From positions 124,001 to 188,000 of the forward strand of contig CAVZFQ010000015.1 of NCBI GenBank assembly GCA_963774625.1: a DNA stretch of 64,000 nt, read 5' to 3'. Source of the stretch: VAXT01 sp963774625 (lineage in GTDB: Bacteria; Actinomycetota; Thermoleophilia; Gaiellales; Gaiellaceae). The notes under the pieces are model-generated. The model was given only the letters and a program-made list of their open reading frames with translations. It was not told the origin of the DNA and did no database searches. Of the stretch, positions 46,433 to 57,411 are shown piece after piece. The translations under genes and the position numbers were made by a program. Position 1 is the first letter of the stretch. Each line of letters begins with the position of its first letter.

Positions 46433-47830
46433 GTGGAGCGGGGCGAGCTGGAAGGCGTAATCGCGGCGGTGGTGGACGAAGCGCGCGCGTACCTGGACGG
46501 GCTCGACGCAGAGCCCGTGCTCGAAGATGCCGGTGCCGCATCCGTATTTGGAGGCGCGCTGCCCGACGAAGGCTCCGGAGCGACTGCCGCGCTCGCTGAG
46601 CTGCTCACAGGTTCCCCGGCGGCAACGCGCTCCGCCGGCCCGCGTTTCTTCCACTTCGTGACCGGCGGCGTGACGCCCGCCGCGTTCGGCGCCGACTGGC
46701 TGACGACGCTGCTCGACCAGAACTCGTTCAGCTGGGTCTCTTCGCCGTTCGGCGCCAGGCTCGAGGCCGTCGCCGTCGACTGGCTCAAGGAGCTCTTCGA
46801 GCTGCCGGCCGACTGGGGCGGCGTGCTGACGACGGGCGCGACGATGGCCAACTTCACGGGCCTGGCCACGGCACGCCGCTGGTGGGCCGAGCAGCACGGG
46901 ATCGACGTCGACGCTGCCGGCTTCTCCGGGTTGCCGCAGGCCCCTGTCTTCTCGAGCGGCTACATCCATACGAGCGCGATCAAGGCGCTCGGCATGGTCG
47001 GCCTCGGACGCGAGACCGTTCGCACCTTCGCCCGTGACGAAGTCGGGCGGCTGGATCGGGACGGGCTCGAAGAGGCGCTACAGAGTCTCGACGGCGCGCC
47101 CGCGATCTTGATCGGAAACGCCGGCGACGTGAATGCGGGCGACTTCGACCCCATCGACGAGTTGGCTGACCTCGCCGAGCGCTACGGCGCCTGGTTGCAC
47201 GTCGACGGCGCGTTCGGGCTCTTCGCCCGCCTGACGCCGCGCGCTGCTGGGCTTGCCGCCGGCGTCGAGCGCGCCCACTCGGTGATCGCCGACGGGCACA
47301 AGTGGCTGAACGTGCCCTACGACTGCGGATTCGCCTTCGTGCGCGACGGCCCCGAGCTCGAGCGGACCTTTGGCATGGCCGCGGCCTACCTCCCGTCCGA
47401 TGACAAGCCGAACTTCGGATACCGCGGCCCCGAGGCCTCCAGGCGCGTGCGGGCGCTCGCCGTCTGGGCGACGCTGCGGGCCTACGGTCGCTCGGGCTAC
47501 CGCGAGATGGTCGAGGGGCACCTCGACCTGGCGCAGCGGCTGGCCGCACGGGTCGACGAGGCTCCCGACCTCGAGCTGCTCGCGCCTGCTCAGCTGAACA
47601 TCGTCTGTTTTCGCTTCCATCCACGCGGCGCGGACGAGAACGAACTGAACGACCTCAACGCGCAACTCGGTGAGGCTCTGCTCGCCGACGGCCGGGTCTA
47701 CGCAGGCACGACGGTCTACGGAGGCCGCACAGCGCTGCGGCCGGCGATCGTGAACTGGCGCACGCGCGAGGGCGACGTCGACCTGCTCGTGGACGTCGTC
47801 CGAGAGCTTGGACAGGGACTCGCGAGCTAA
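46433..47830 (+). CDS. PLP-dependent group II decarboxylase
   Basis: 465 residues from the GTG at 46433. It is an aromatic-amino-acid/glutamate decarboxylase-like fold: PRFFHFVTGGVTPAAFGADWL, GVLTTGATMANFTGLATAR, WLHVDGAFGLFARL and the PLP-binding Lys in DGHKWLNVPYD. The substrate cannot be fixed; tyrosine, tryptophan, DOPA, glutamate and aspartate enzymes share these motifs. The stop overlaps that of yqeY on the other strand. Confidence 0.88.
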   Translation: MERGELEGVIAAVVDEARAYLDGLDAEPVLEDAGAASVFGGALPDEGSGATAALAELLTGSPAATRSAGPRFFHFVTGGVTPAAFGADWLTTLLDQNSFSWVSSPFGARLEAVAVDWLKELFELPADWGGVLTTGATMANFTGLATARRWWAEQHGIDVDAAGFSGLPQAPVFSSGYIHTSAIKALGMVGLGRETVRTFARDEVGRLDRDGLEEALQSLDGAPAILIGNAGDVNAGDFDPIDELADLAERYGAWLHVDGAFGLFARLTPRAAGLAAGVERAHSVIADGHKWLNVPYDCGFAFVRDGPELERTFGMAAAYLPSDDKPNFGYRGPEASRRVRALAVWATLRAYGRSGYREMVEGHLDLAQRLAARVDEAPDLELLAPAQLNIVCFRFHPRGADENELNDLNAQLGEALLADGRVYAGTTVYGGRTALRPAIVNWRTREGDVDLLVDVVRELGQGLAS

Positions 47831-48270
47831 GCGAGCTTTTCGCGCACCAGCTGGCTGACCTGGCTGCCGTCCGCGCGGCCGGCCACCTGCGGCATCACGT
47901 CGGCCATCACGCGGCCGAGATCTCGCATGCTCGTCGCGCCGCACTCGGCCAGAACGTCGTCGATGATCGACTCGAGCTCCTCCTCGGAGAGCTGCTCGGG
48001 CATGAACTCCTCGATCACGGCGAGCTCGCGGTCCTCCTGTTCGGCCCTCTCCGCCGCGCCACCGGTCCGGAACGCCTCAGCAGCCTCCGCGCGCCGCTTG
48101 CGCTCGCGCTGCAGCACCTGCAGCTCCTCCTGCTCCTGCAGTTCCCGCTGCAGCTCCTTCTGCGCCGACTGCAGGCTCGAGAGAATCAGGCGAAGGGTGT
48201 CCCGGCGCTCAGTGTCGCGTTCGCGCATCGCCTTGGACAGCTCTTCCTGGATGCGGACGATCAGACTCAT
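47827..48270 (-). CDS. GatB/YqeY domain protein
   Basis: 147 residues. A helical YqeY domain with MRERDTERRDTLRLILSSLQ at the start, a long charged coiled-coil (QRELQEQEELQVLQRERKRRAEA) and IEEFMPEQLSEEELESII. It resembles the tRNA-binding tail of GatB, but the role is unknown. Its start overlaps the HIT stop by four bases. Confidence 0.9.
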   Translation of the reverse strand: MSLIVRIQEELSKAMRERDTERRDTLRLILSSLQSAQKELQRELQEQEELQVLQRERKRRAEAAEAFRTGGAAERAEQEDRELAVIEEFMPEQLSEEELESIIDDVLAECGATSMRDLGRVMADVMPQVAGRADGSQVSQLVREKLA

Positions 48271-48596
48271 CCGGGCAACCCTCCCATGCGGCCGCCGAGG
48301 ACGTGCCAGTGAAGGTGGAAGATCGTCTGGCCCCCACCCTCCCCGACGTTGACCACGACCCGATAGTCCTCCAGGCCTTGCTCCCGTGCAGTGTCGGCTA
48401 CGAACTCGAGCATGCGCTTCGACTCTTCAGCGGAGAACTCGGAGACCTCGCGGAACGTGGGAACGTGCTTCTCGGGGATCACGAGCAGGTGCGTCTCGGC
48501 CTTCGGGTTGATGTCGTTGACTGCGACGAAGCCGTCCGCCTTGCGCACGTGGTCGCCCTCGGCGACGAGCCGGCAGAACAAACAGTCAGACGACAC
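48267..48596 (-). CDS. HIT family nucleotide hydrolase
   Basis: 109 residues from the GTG at 48596. The histidine triad HLHWHVLGG is near the C-terminus; CLFCRLVAEG at the start gives the zinc Cys pair of the HINT group. Likely cleaves adenosine 5'-phosphoramidates. Its start overlaps the mtaB stop by 11 bases. Confidence 0.93.
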   Translation of the reverse strand: MSSDCLFCRLVAEGDHVRKADGFVAVNDINPKAETHLLVIPEKHVPTFREVSEFSAEESKRMLEFVADTAREQGLEDYRVVVNVGEGGGQTIFHLHWHVLGGRMGGLPG

Positions 48597-49785
48597 CGAC
48601 GATGCCCTCCTTCGTGACCTTCGTCGCTCGAGCCCGGACGATTTGCCCGACCGGCGCGGACCCTTCGAGGAACCACGGCGAATAGTCGTCCCCGTAGCCC
48701 CGGCCCGGGCGATCGACGAGCACTGCATCCTCCGTTCCGAGCTTGGTGCGCCAGCGGCGCTCGCACGCAGATTGCGACGCCGCGCGGAGCCGGGCGCTGC
48801 GGGCCTTCTTCTCCGGCGGAGAAACCGGGTCATCGGCCGCAGTCTTCGTCCCCGGCCGCGGCGAGTACGGGAAGACATGCACCTTGGTGATGCCGGCGGT
48901 CTCGACGAGCCGAAGCGTGTTCGCGAACGCGGCCTCGTCCTCGGCCGGGAACCCGACGATCACGTCGGTCGTCAGGTTGAAGTCGGCCAGCGGCTGGAGC
49001 CGGCGCAGATAGGTCTGTGCGGAATAGCGGCGGCCCATCGCGCGCAGGACGCCGTCGTCGCCCGACTGCAATGGCACATGCAGGTGGCGGGACACAAGAG
49101 GAGTCTCACGGAGGGTGCGCACCAGCTCGGCGTCGACGTGGTTGACCTCGATCGACGACAGGCGTAGGCGCTCCAGGCCGGGTGTCCGGGCAGCCTCCCG
49201 GACGAGCAGCGCGAGCGTGTAACCCGCCTCGCGATCGCGGTAACAGCCGAGATTGATGCCCGTCAGCACGACCTCCCGGTGACCCTGCTCGACGCGACGG
49301 TGAATTTCGGCGAGGACGGCGGCTGCTCGGCGACTACGCGACGAGCCACGCACGAGCGGGATCACGCAGAAGTTGCACGAGAAGCTGCAGCCGTCCTGCA
49401 CCTTGACGAACGCGCGCACGCGGTCGAGCCGGGCATCGGACTGAACGCACCCGATCGCGCCGACGTCACCGGCGATGAAACTCGGTGTCTGCTCGCTCGG
49501 CCTGGCGACGACGGTCACGTTCGCCGGCAAGCCCCGGAAGGCGTCCCCGGCGAGGTTGGCGGCACAGCCGGTGACGTACACGCGGCCATGCATGCGCGCG
49601 GCACGCGAAGCCGCCTGACGCGACTTGCTCACGGCCTCGTTGGTCACGCAGCACGTGTTCACGATTGCGATGTCGCCCGGGGGAGAGGACTCTGTGTGGC
49701 CATCGAGCAGGAGTTGCTCACGGATCTCGTGTGCATCCGTGTGCGAGACCTTGCAGCCCAGGAACCGGACGGAGAACGTGGCCAT
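48586..49785 (-). CDS. mtaB: tRNA t6A37 methylthiotransferase MtaB
   Basis: 399 residues. An N-terminal UPF0004 domain (FLGCKVSHTDAHEI; VNTCCVTNEA; TGCAA) binds one iron-sulfur cluster. The radical SAM motif QDGCSFSCNFCVIP binds the second. HLHVPLQSGDDGVLRAMGRRY and a TRAM-like tail follow. It turns t6A37 into ms2t6A37, acting on the product of the TsaE/TsaB pathway encoded at the left edge. Confidence 0.94.
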   Translation of the reverse strand: MATFSVRFLGCKVSHTDAHEIREQLLLDGHTESSPPGDIAIVNTCCVTNEAVSKSRQAASRAARMHGRVYVTGCAANLAGDAFRGLPANVTVVARPSEQTPSFIAGDVGAIGCVQSDARLDRVRAFVKVQDGCSFSCNFCVIPLVRGSSRSRRAAAVLAEIHRRVEQGHREVVLTGINLGCYRDREAGYTLALLVREAARTPGLERLRLSSIEVNHVDAELVRTLRETPLVSRHLHVPLQSGDDGVLRAMGRRYSAQTYLRRLQPLADFNLTTDVIVGFPAEDEAAFANTLRLVETAGITKVHVFPYSPRPGTKTAADDPVSPPEKKARSARLRAASQSACERRWRTKLGTEDAVLVDRPGRGYGDDYSPWFLEGSAPVGQIVRARATKVTKEGIVGVV

Positions 49786-49798
49786 GGGAGCGCGAAAT

Positions 49799-50494
49799 CT
49801 ACTTACGCGCGAAAAGGTCGGCTGCGAACCGGTCTCCCGTACGTCGCTCGATCCGGTGAAAGTGCGTCAGGCGCGGCTCATCGGCAACGAGGTAGCCCGA
49901 GGTGATCAGGTACCCCGCCTCGATGCGCGGGCCGAGCGCCTCGACCATTTCGAGCGTCACGTTCGCGGCGGCGACGTCCGCCTCCGGCAGTGGATCGCTC
50001 AGCGCATCTGCACGCTCGATCGTCAGGTCGACGCCGTTCGCCCTTGCGTTGCGCCGTGCGGCATCGACCGCTGACTCGTCGACGTCGAGCGCGACGACGG
50101 GCGCGAACCCCAGCTTCGCAGCCGCGATTGCCAGAACGCCGGAGCCGCAGCCGACGTCGAGGAAGCTGCCCCGATCGACCTGGATGAGCAGCTCGAGGCA
50201 CAGCCGCGTGGTCTCGTGTGCCCCAGTGCCGAAGGCGCGCCCGGGATCGATGACAACGGCGGTCGACCCGGGCTGAGGCTCCTGCCAAGGCGGGCCAACC
50301 CAGAGCGGGCCCACGATCACGGGAACGTGAAACCGCCGCCACTCGTCCTCCCACCCCGGGGCCACCGAATCGACCTCGACCTGCTCGAAGTGAGCCCGTA
50401 GCTCGGCGAGCCCGGCATCGTCCGTGTAGACGACCAGGGCATCCGCTTCCTCCAGGAAGCCGGCCGGCGCGAGCTCGAGCAGTTGCGCGACCAC
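49799..50494 (-). CDS. prmA: Ribosomal protein L11 methyltransferase
   Basis: The SAM-binding motif FLDVGCGSGVLAIAA, VVIDPGRAFGTGAHETTRLCLELL before it and AANVTLEMV after it identify PrmA, which methylates L11. The first usual start codon is GTG at 50494, but homology continues upstream in frame (LTELVRARIAVPPGRFEQVV) to a CTG at 50548 that overlaps the dnaJ stop as CTGA. The CTG start would give 249 residues and a complete PrmA N-domain; it is unusual but fits. Confidence 0.9.
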   Translation of the reverse strand: MVAQLLELAPAGFLEEADALVVYTDDAGLAELRAHFEQVEVDSVAPGWEDEWRRFHVPVIVGPLWVGPPWQEPQPGSTAVVIDPGRAFGTGAHETTRLCLELLIQVDRGSFLDVGCGSGVLAIAAAKLGFAPVVALDVDESAVDAARRNARANGVDLTIERADALSDPLPEADVAAANVTLEMVEALGPRIEAGYLITSGYLVADEPRLTHFHRIERRTGDRFAADLFARK

Positions 50495-50544
50495 CTGCTC
50501 GAACCGGCCCGGTGGGACGGCGATCCTCGCCCGGACGAGCTCGG

Positions 50545-51663
50545 TCAGCGGAACGCGCTCTTCAACTTCTCGAAGAACCCTTCGTCGGGCAGATAGGTGG
50601 TTCCGTCCGCCGTCTTCGCGAATTCCTCGAGCAGCCGCCGCTGTTCGTCGTTCAGCCGGCGCGGGACCGCGACGTTGACGAGAACCCGATGGTCGCCGCG
50701 GCCGAAGCCCTGAAGAACGGGCATGCCGAGCCCGCGTAGCAGGCGCACCTCGCCGGGCTGCGTTCCGGACTCGAACTCGAGCTCTTCCTCGCCCTCCAGG
50801 GTTGGGATCTTGACGCGCGTCCCGAGCGCAGCGTCGGTCATGGACAGGTTGACCGTCGAGTAGATGTCATCTCCTTCGCGGACGAATTGCTCGTGCGGGC
50901 GGATGCGCACGAGGACGTAGACGTCGCCGGCCTGCCCGCCGAGCGCGCCCGCATGGCCGACGCCCGAGAGGCGGATCCGCTGCCCGTCGTGGATGCCCGG
51001 CGGGATTTCGACCTCCACCTCACGCTCTGCCAGCACACGCCCCGCGCCTTCGCACTCCGGACAGGGATCGTCGATGATCCGCCCCGCGCCGGAGCACTCC
51101 GGGCAAGCCTGGCTACGGACGAACTCGCCGAGGACGGTCCGCGTCACCTGCTCGAGTCGGCCCGAGCCGTCGCAGCGAGGGCAGGTCCGGGGGCTCTTAC
51201 CCGGTGCGACGCCGTCTCCGGCACACGTCTCGCAGAGCTCCGCCACCCGAAACGGCACGGCCCGAGTGACTCCCTGCGCGGCTTCTTCGAGGTCGATCTC
51301 GACCTGGGCGGCAAGGTCGGAGCCGCGACTTCGCCGCGGCCCGGTCGCGACGCCGAAGACGTCGTCGCCGAAGAACGCGGAGAAAATGTCGGCGAGGCTC
51401 CCGAGGTCGAACGATGTCGGCCGGAACCCTCCGCTCCTCAAGCCCGCGTGACCGAAGCGGTCGTAGAGCTCTCGAGTTTCGGACTTCGAGAGCACCTCGT
51501 AGGCCTCGACGACCTCCCTGAAGCGCTCGTCGGAGCTCGGGTCGTCCGAGACATCGGGGTGCAGCTCGCGCGCGAGTCCCCGAAAGGCGCTCTTGATCTC
51601 TCGCTCGCTCGCCCCGCGGCCGACGCCGAGGATGTCGTAGTAGTCCCGCTCGGTCGTGGCCAT
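50545..51663 (-). CDS. dnaJ: Chaperone DnaJ
   Basis: 372 residues. The J domain has HPD at residues 35-37, followed by a G/F region. Four zinc-binding CxxCxGxG repeats (CETCAGDG, CPRCDGSG, CPECSGAG, CPECEGAG) precede the C-terminal client-binding domain. It is the co-chaperone of DnaK; dnaK is not in the window. A TACCCT box lies eight bases from the ATG, and the large palindrome begins three bases upstream of the box. Confidence 0.97.
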   Translation of the reverse strand: MATTERDYYDILGVGRGASEREIKSAFRGLARELHPDVSDDPSSDERFREVVEAYEVLSKSETRELYDRFGHAGLRSGGFRPTSFDLGSLADIFSAFFGDDVFGVATGPRRSRGSDLAAQVEIDLEEAAQGVTRAVPFRVAELCETCAGDGVAPGKSPRTCPRCDGSGRLEQVTRTVLGEFVRSQACPECSGAGRIIDDPCPECEGAGRVLAEREVEVEIPPGIHDGQRIRLSGVGHAGALGGQAGDVYVLVRIRPHEQFVREGDDIYSTVNLSMTDAALGTRVKIPTLEGEEELEFESGTQPGEVRLLRGLGMPVLQGFGRGDHRVLVNVAVPRRLNDEQRRLLEEFAKTADGTTYLPDEGFFEKLKSAFR

Positions 51664-51671
51664 CCGCAGTC

Positions 51672-51677
51672 AGGGTA
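51672..51677 (-). promoter_or_regulatory. -10 box for dnaJ
   Basis: TACCCT on the minus strand, eight bases from the ATG. Any -35 element would have to lie inside the 162-bp palindrome (51681-51842). Confidence 0.45.
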
Positions 51678-51680
51678 GCG

Positions 51681-51842
51681 AGGAGGGTTTGGCGGAACTG
51701 GCTCGTTGCCGGGGTGCGATGCTCGTTCCGAGGCAAGGACGCAGGGAGGGCCAATAGTTTTCACTATTGGCCCGACTGAGGACGCGGCCTCGGGGCGAGC
51801 AGCGCGGCCCGGCAGCACAGATCTGTTTCGTCAAACCCTCCT
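51681..51842. repeat. 162-bp imperfect palindrome between dnaJ and hrcA
   Basis: Ends AGGAGGGTTTG (51681-51691) and CAAACCCTCCT (51832-51842) pair perfectly, extended inwards as RCGRAAC. The middle arms match with a few changes (TGCCGGG, TGCTCG and CCGAGGC shared). The centre is a perfect 11-bp stem, GGGCCAATAGT-TTTC-ACTATTGGCCC (51748-51773). No ORF fits it. The same ends occur at 25261-25321. It looks like a MITE- or REP-like element; as RNA it would be one long hairpin. Confidence 0.75.
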
Positions 51843-51848
51843 TAGGCG

Positions 51849-52895
51849 TTAGTTGTCCTCGTACACGGCCTCGACGAAGCGCGAGAGCTCGTGCGCCGCG
51901 GCGCGGACGGTGCGAATCGCCTTCTCGTAGTCCATGCGCAACGGGCCGACGACGCTGACGGCCCCGAGCGTGCGGTTCGTGAGGCCGTAGGAGGCGCCGA
52001 CGAGAGCTGCGTCCCTGAGCGAAGGGTCGACGAGCTCGCCCCCGACGCGGACTATTGGACGCCGCGAGCCGAGCGCCTCGCCGACGAGCTCGAGGATCTG
52101 CGCGCGGCGCTCCAGCGCCTCGAGCAGTCGACGCCCGGCGTCCAGCTCGTTCGTGCGAACGTCTCCGAGGAGAGTCGCCTGTCCGCCGACGAAGAGGCGT
52201 TGCTCGTGCGCATCGAGCAAGTCGGTGAACGCCGGGCGGATCAGCTCCAGGAACTCCAGCTCGCGGGCCGAGAGGCCGTCTTCTGCAAAGCGGCGTTGCA
52301 GCACCGCGCTGCCGATCCGCAGGCCCGCCAGGCGCTCGTTCAGGTACTCGGCGGCCCAGGAGGTGAGGCCCGGGTCGAGAGGGTCGCCGAGCGCGAAGAC
52401 GCGCTTCGAAACCCCGCCGGTCGACGTGATGACGACGACCATCACCACCTGCGGCTGCAGGAGCAGGACCTCCACATGGCGCACGGTCGTCGTCTGCAGC
52501 GGCGGCGCCGACACCAGTGCGAGCAGCCTCGTGACCTGGGAGAGCGTCTCGGTGGTCGCCTCCAGCGCGGCGTCCACTCCACTCCGAGTCGCCGCGGGGT
52601 CGATTGCGAACGGGCCCGGCCTGGGCTCGAGCTCCTCCAGGAGCACGTCTGCGTAGAACCGATAGCCGGCCTCGGTTGGCACTCGCCCCGCAGACGTGTG
52701 CGGGTGCGTGAGCAGCCCGAGCCGCTCGAGCTCCGAGAGCTCGTTCCTCACTGTCGACGCTGAGAACCCGAGGCCGCCTCGCTCGACGAGCGTCTTCGAT
52801 CCGACCGGCTGCCCGCTCGCGACGTAGTCCTCAACGAGGCGGCGCAGGATGTCCTGCTGCCGCTCGCTGAGATCGGGACGCTCTGTGCGGGTCAT
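51849..52895 (-). CDS. hrcA: Heat-inducible transcription repressor HrcA
   Basis: 348 residues from the ATG at 52895. The N-terminal winged helix (ERQQDILRRLVEDYVASGQPVGSKTLVERGGLGFSASTVRNELSELERLGLL) is followed by TSAGRVPTEAGYRFYADVLL and the GAF-like HrcA domain. HrcA represses chaperone operons at CIRCE elements. I found no CIRCE (TTAGCACTC-9-GAGTGCTAA) here, so its targets lie elsewhere. A TAAAAT box lies eight bases upstream. Confidence 0.95.
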   Translation of the reverse strand: MTRTERPDLSERQQDILRRLVEDYVASGQPVGSKTLVERGGLGFSASTVRNELSELERLGLLTHPHTSAGRVPTEAGYRFYADVLLEELEPRPGPFAIDPAATRSGVDAALEATTETLSQVTRLLALVSAPPLQTTTVRHVEVLLLQPQVVMVVVITSTGGVSKRVFALGDPLDPGLTSWAAEYLNERLAGLRIGSAVLQRRFAEDGLSARELEFLELIRPAFTDLLDAHEQRLFVGGQATLLGDVRTNELDAGRRLLEALERRAQILELVGEALGSRRPIVRVGGELVDPSLRDAALVGASYGLTNRTLGAVSVVGPLRMDYEKAIRTVRAAAHELSRFVEAVYEDN

Positions 52896-52903
52896 TTGCA
52901 GGG

Positions 52904-52909
52904 ATTTTA
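52904..52909 (-). promoter_or_regulatory. -10 box for hrcA
   Basis: TAAAAT on the minus strand, eight bases from the ATG, in the 16-base gap after hemW. It gives hrcA its own start although it follows hemW closely. Confidence 0.45.
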
Positions 52910-52911
52910 CG

Positions 52912-54026
52912 TTAGGCCAGCAATTCTGCGGTGACCCCGTCGCCGAGACGCCTTCCCCGGCCGGTGAGGACGAGTGCGGGCGGAGCGCCGTTCGCCGGGC
53001 TGACACGAACGAGGTCGGCCGCGACGAGCCTGTCCAGCGCCTGCCGGTCGATCGCGCCGGTCGCGTCGGCGAGCAGAACTCCTTCGTCGAGCCGCAGACC
53101 GAGCATCACCCGCTCTTCGCGTTTGACCTCCGTAGTCAGGTCCTCGACCTCGCGCAGCGGGCGTCGCCCCTTTTCGAGCGCGTCGAGATAGACGCCGAGC
53201 CGTGGTGTGTTGCGCCACCGCTGGGCACCCACCGTCGACACGGCGCCGATGCCGAGCCCGAGGTAGTCCCGCCCCAGCCAATAGCCGAGGTTGTGTCGGG
53301 ACCGCAGGTCACGATCGCCGTCCGCGAGACAGAAGTTCGCCGTCTCATACCACCTGTAGCCGGCTCGGGTCATCCCGTCCACGACCCGTTCGAAGTAGTC
53401 CTCCATCTCCTCCGCCTGACGGGCCAGCTCGTCGCCGTGAGCGTGTGTGAACCGCGTTCCCGGCTTCGCCTCCAGCTCGTACCAGGACAGGTGCTCGGGG
53501 GCGAGCGCGAGCGCTTCGTGGAGGTCGCGATCGAGGTCGGAGGTGCTCTGGCCGGGGATCCCGTAGATGAGATCGAGAGAGATGTTGTCGAAGCCGGCAG
53601 CACGTAGGTGGTCGAACGCGCGCCGCACGACGTCCGGACCCGCTCGCCGCTCGAGCGTCTCGAGCAGATGCGGCTGGAAGCTCTGCGCACCGAGCGAGAC
53701 GCGGGTGACGCCCTCGGCCGCCAGCAGCGCTGCGAGCTCGGGCGTCACCGTCTCGGGATTCGCCTCGACGGTCAGCTCCTCGCAGTCCGGCAGGGCCCGC
53801 AGGAGGCGTTGAAGCGCCCCGGCCTCGGTGAATGTCGGCGTGCCGCCCCCGAGGAAAACCGTGTCCGGACGATCCGACAAGGCGCTGCGCTCCAGCTCCA
53901 GCTCCGCGATCAGCCCGTCGACGTACTCGCCATGCCGGCCCTCCCGGCCGACCACGGTGACGAAGTCGCAGTACCCGCAACGAGCGGCGCAGAAGGGGAG
54001 ATGCACATACAGGTGCCGCGCGCCGC

Positions 54027-54030
<4 letters not shown>
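52912..54030 (-). CDS. hemW: Radical SAM HemW, haem chaperone
   Basis: 372 residues. The cluster motif FCAARCGYC has Cys14, Cys18 and Cys21, followed by FLGGGTPTF, EANPETVTPE and RVSLGAQSF. HemW resembles coproporphyrinogen III oxidase HemN but lacks the extra N-terminal region; it inserts haem into acceptor proteins. The hemW-hrcA-dnaJ order is common in Gram-positive bacteria and actinobacteria. The ATG overlaps the lepA stop by four bases. Confidence 0.93.
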
Positions 54031-55817
<1,787 letters not shown>

Positions 55818-55823
55818 GCGAAA

Positions 55824-57398
55824 TCAGGCGCGGCGGAAGGCGGATCGCAACGTTAGCAGCGCCTCCAACTCACGAACTCGCAGCAAACGGGCGGAAATGA
55901 GGTAGACGGCGACCCCGGCGAACAGCGCGGTGCCGAGCGAGACGAGCTGGCCGCCGAAGGACCGTCCGAGAGCCTCGTCGAGAACGCGCCACACTACGTA
56001 CGAGATCGCGGCCAGGGGCACCGACGCCAGCCCGATGCGGATGACCGAGCTCGCCGTCTCTCGGAGCTCGATGCTGCCGAGCCGGCGGCGCAGGACGACG
56101 AGGAGCGCCAGCGTCCCCACGATGTTCGCGATCGAGGTTGCGAGTGGGATCCCCCACGTGCCGACCCGGTAGAGCCCGAAGTTCAGCACCGTGTTGAGAG
56201 CGAGGTTCCCCAGCGCTAGCACGGTCGGAATCCAGGGCGCCTGCAGGCTGAAGAACGAACGGTTCAGCATCAGCATCGCCCCGTTGAACACGAGACCCAG
56301 GGAGAAGGCGGCGAGCGCGTTGGCCACGACGGGTGTCTGATCGGGCTCGAAGTCCCCGCGCTCGTAGAGCAGGCGCACGATTGGATGGGCGAGCACGGCG
56401 AAGGTGACGCTCGCCGGGATGAGGAGGAATCCAATCTGGCGCAGCCCGAGCGAGACGGTGTGTCGGAACTCATCCATGTCGGCGCGAGCGGCGAGGCGGG
56501 CCAGGCGAGGAAAGAGAACGGTCGCGACTGCGACCGAGAACATGCCCTGCGGGAGCATGTAGACCCGAAAGGCCTTGTCGATCGCAGTCGGCGCGATCTC
56601 GGGGTCGATGTAGCGGCTCGCGAAGAAGACGCCGATCACTGCGTTGAAGTTGATGAGGCCGAGGCCGAGCGAGACGGGCAGCATCAGCACGAAGACGCGC
56701 CTGACGGCCGGGTCGCGCCAGTCGATGACCGCGCGCAGACGCCCGTCACGGCCGGCCAGCCACGGCAGGGGGAGCAGGAGCTGGATCACCGTCCCCACCA
56801 GGATCGAGCCCGCGTAGACGTACAGCTCCGCGTCCTCGGAGCTCGCACGCGGGACACCGATCAGGAGGCCGACGATGATCGCGAGGTTCCAGAAGACCGG
56901 CGTCAGCGCGGGCACGGTGAAGTGCTCGTAGCTGTTCAGGATCCCGACGACGATCCCCGAGATCCCGAGCAGGACGATGATCGGGAAGAGGATCTGGGAG
57001 AGGCGGACGGCGAGGTCCTCCTGGTCAGCCGGGAGCCCGAACAGGGGGATGATCAACGGGGCGAGGAGGATGAAGAGCGCGGTGAGAGCGCTCAGGCCGA
57101 GAAGCAGGAGCCAGATGAGGCTCGAGGCGACGCGCCAAGCACGCTCGCGTTCGCCCTTCTCATGCAACTCCGTGAAGATGGGGACGAATGCGGAGGAGAG
57201 AGCCGCGTCGGCCACGATGGCGCGGATCAGGTTTGGGATCTGGAACGCGACCGTGAAGGCGTTGATCGCGCCGCGCGTCCCGAAGAAGTACGCAGCGACG
57301 ATCTCGCGAATGAGGCCGAGAATGCGGGACAGCCCGGTGGCAAGCGAGAAGATCGCCGTCGACCAGGCGAGCCGCCCACCCCAGGCCCGCTTTTCCAC
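55824..57398 (-). CDS. murJ: Lipid II flippase MurJ
   Basis: 524 residues from the GTG at 57398, with about 14 membrane helices. MurJ patterns are GLSRILGLIREIVAAYFFG, AFQIPNLIRAIVADAALSSAFVPIF, YMLPQGMFSVAVATVLFPRLARLAA and RLLYERGDF. It flips lipid II across the membrane for peptidoglycan synthesis. A longer in-frame start at 57452 has no support; TATACT lies seven bases from the GTG chosen. Confidence 0.95.
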   Translation of the reverse strand: MEKRAWGGRLAWSTAIFSLATGLSRILGLIREIVAAYFFGTRGAINAFTVAFQIPNLIRAIVADAALSSAFVPIFTELHEKGERERAWRVASSLIWLLLLGLSALTALFILLAPLIIPLFGLPADQEDLAVRLSQILFPIIVLLGISGIVVGILNSYEHFTVPALTPVFWNLAIIVGLLIGVPRASSEDAELYVYAGSILVGTVIQLLLPLPWLAGRDGRLRAVIDWRDPAVRRVFVLMLPVSLGLGLINFNAVIGVFFASRYIDPEIAPTAIDKAFRVYMLPQGMFSVAVATVLFPRLARLAARADMDEFRHTVSLGLRQIGFLLIPASVTFAVLAHPIVRLLYERGDFEPDQTPVVANALAAFSLGLVFNGAMLMLNRSFFSLQAPWIPTVLALGNLALNTVLNFGLYRVGTWGIPLATSIANIVGTLALLVVLRRRLGSIELRETASSVIRIGLASVPLAAISYVVWRVLDEALGRSFGGQLVSLGTALFAGVAVYLISARLLRVRELEALLTLRSAFRRA

Positions 57399-57405
57399 GT
57401 GGCCG

Positions 57406-57411
57406 AGTATA
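57406..57411 (-). promoter_or_regulatory. -10 box for murJ
   Basis: TATACT on the minus strand, seven bases from the GTG. It probably drives murJ, lepA and hemW. Confidence 0.5.
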
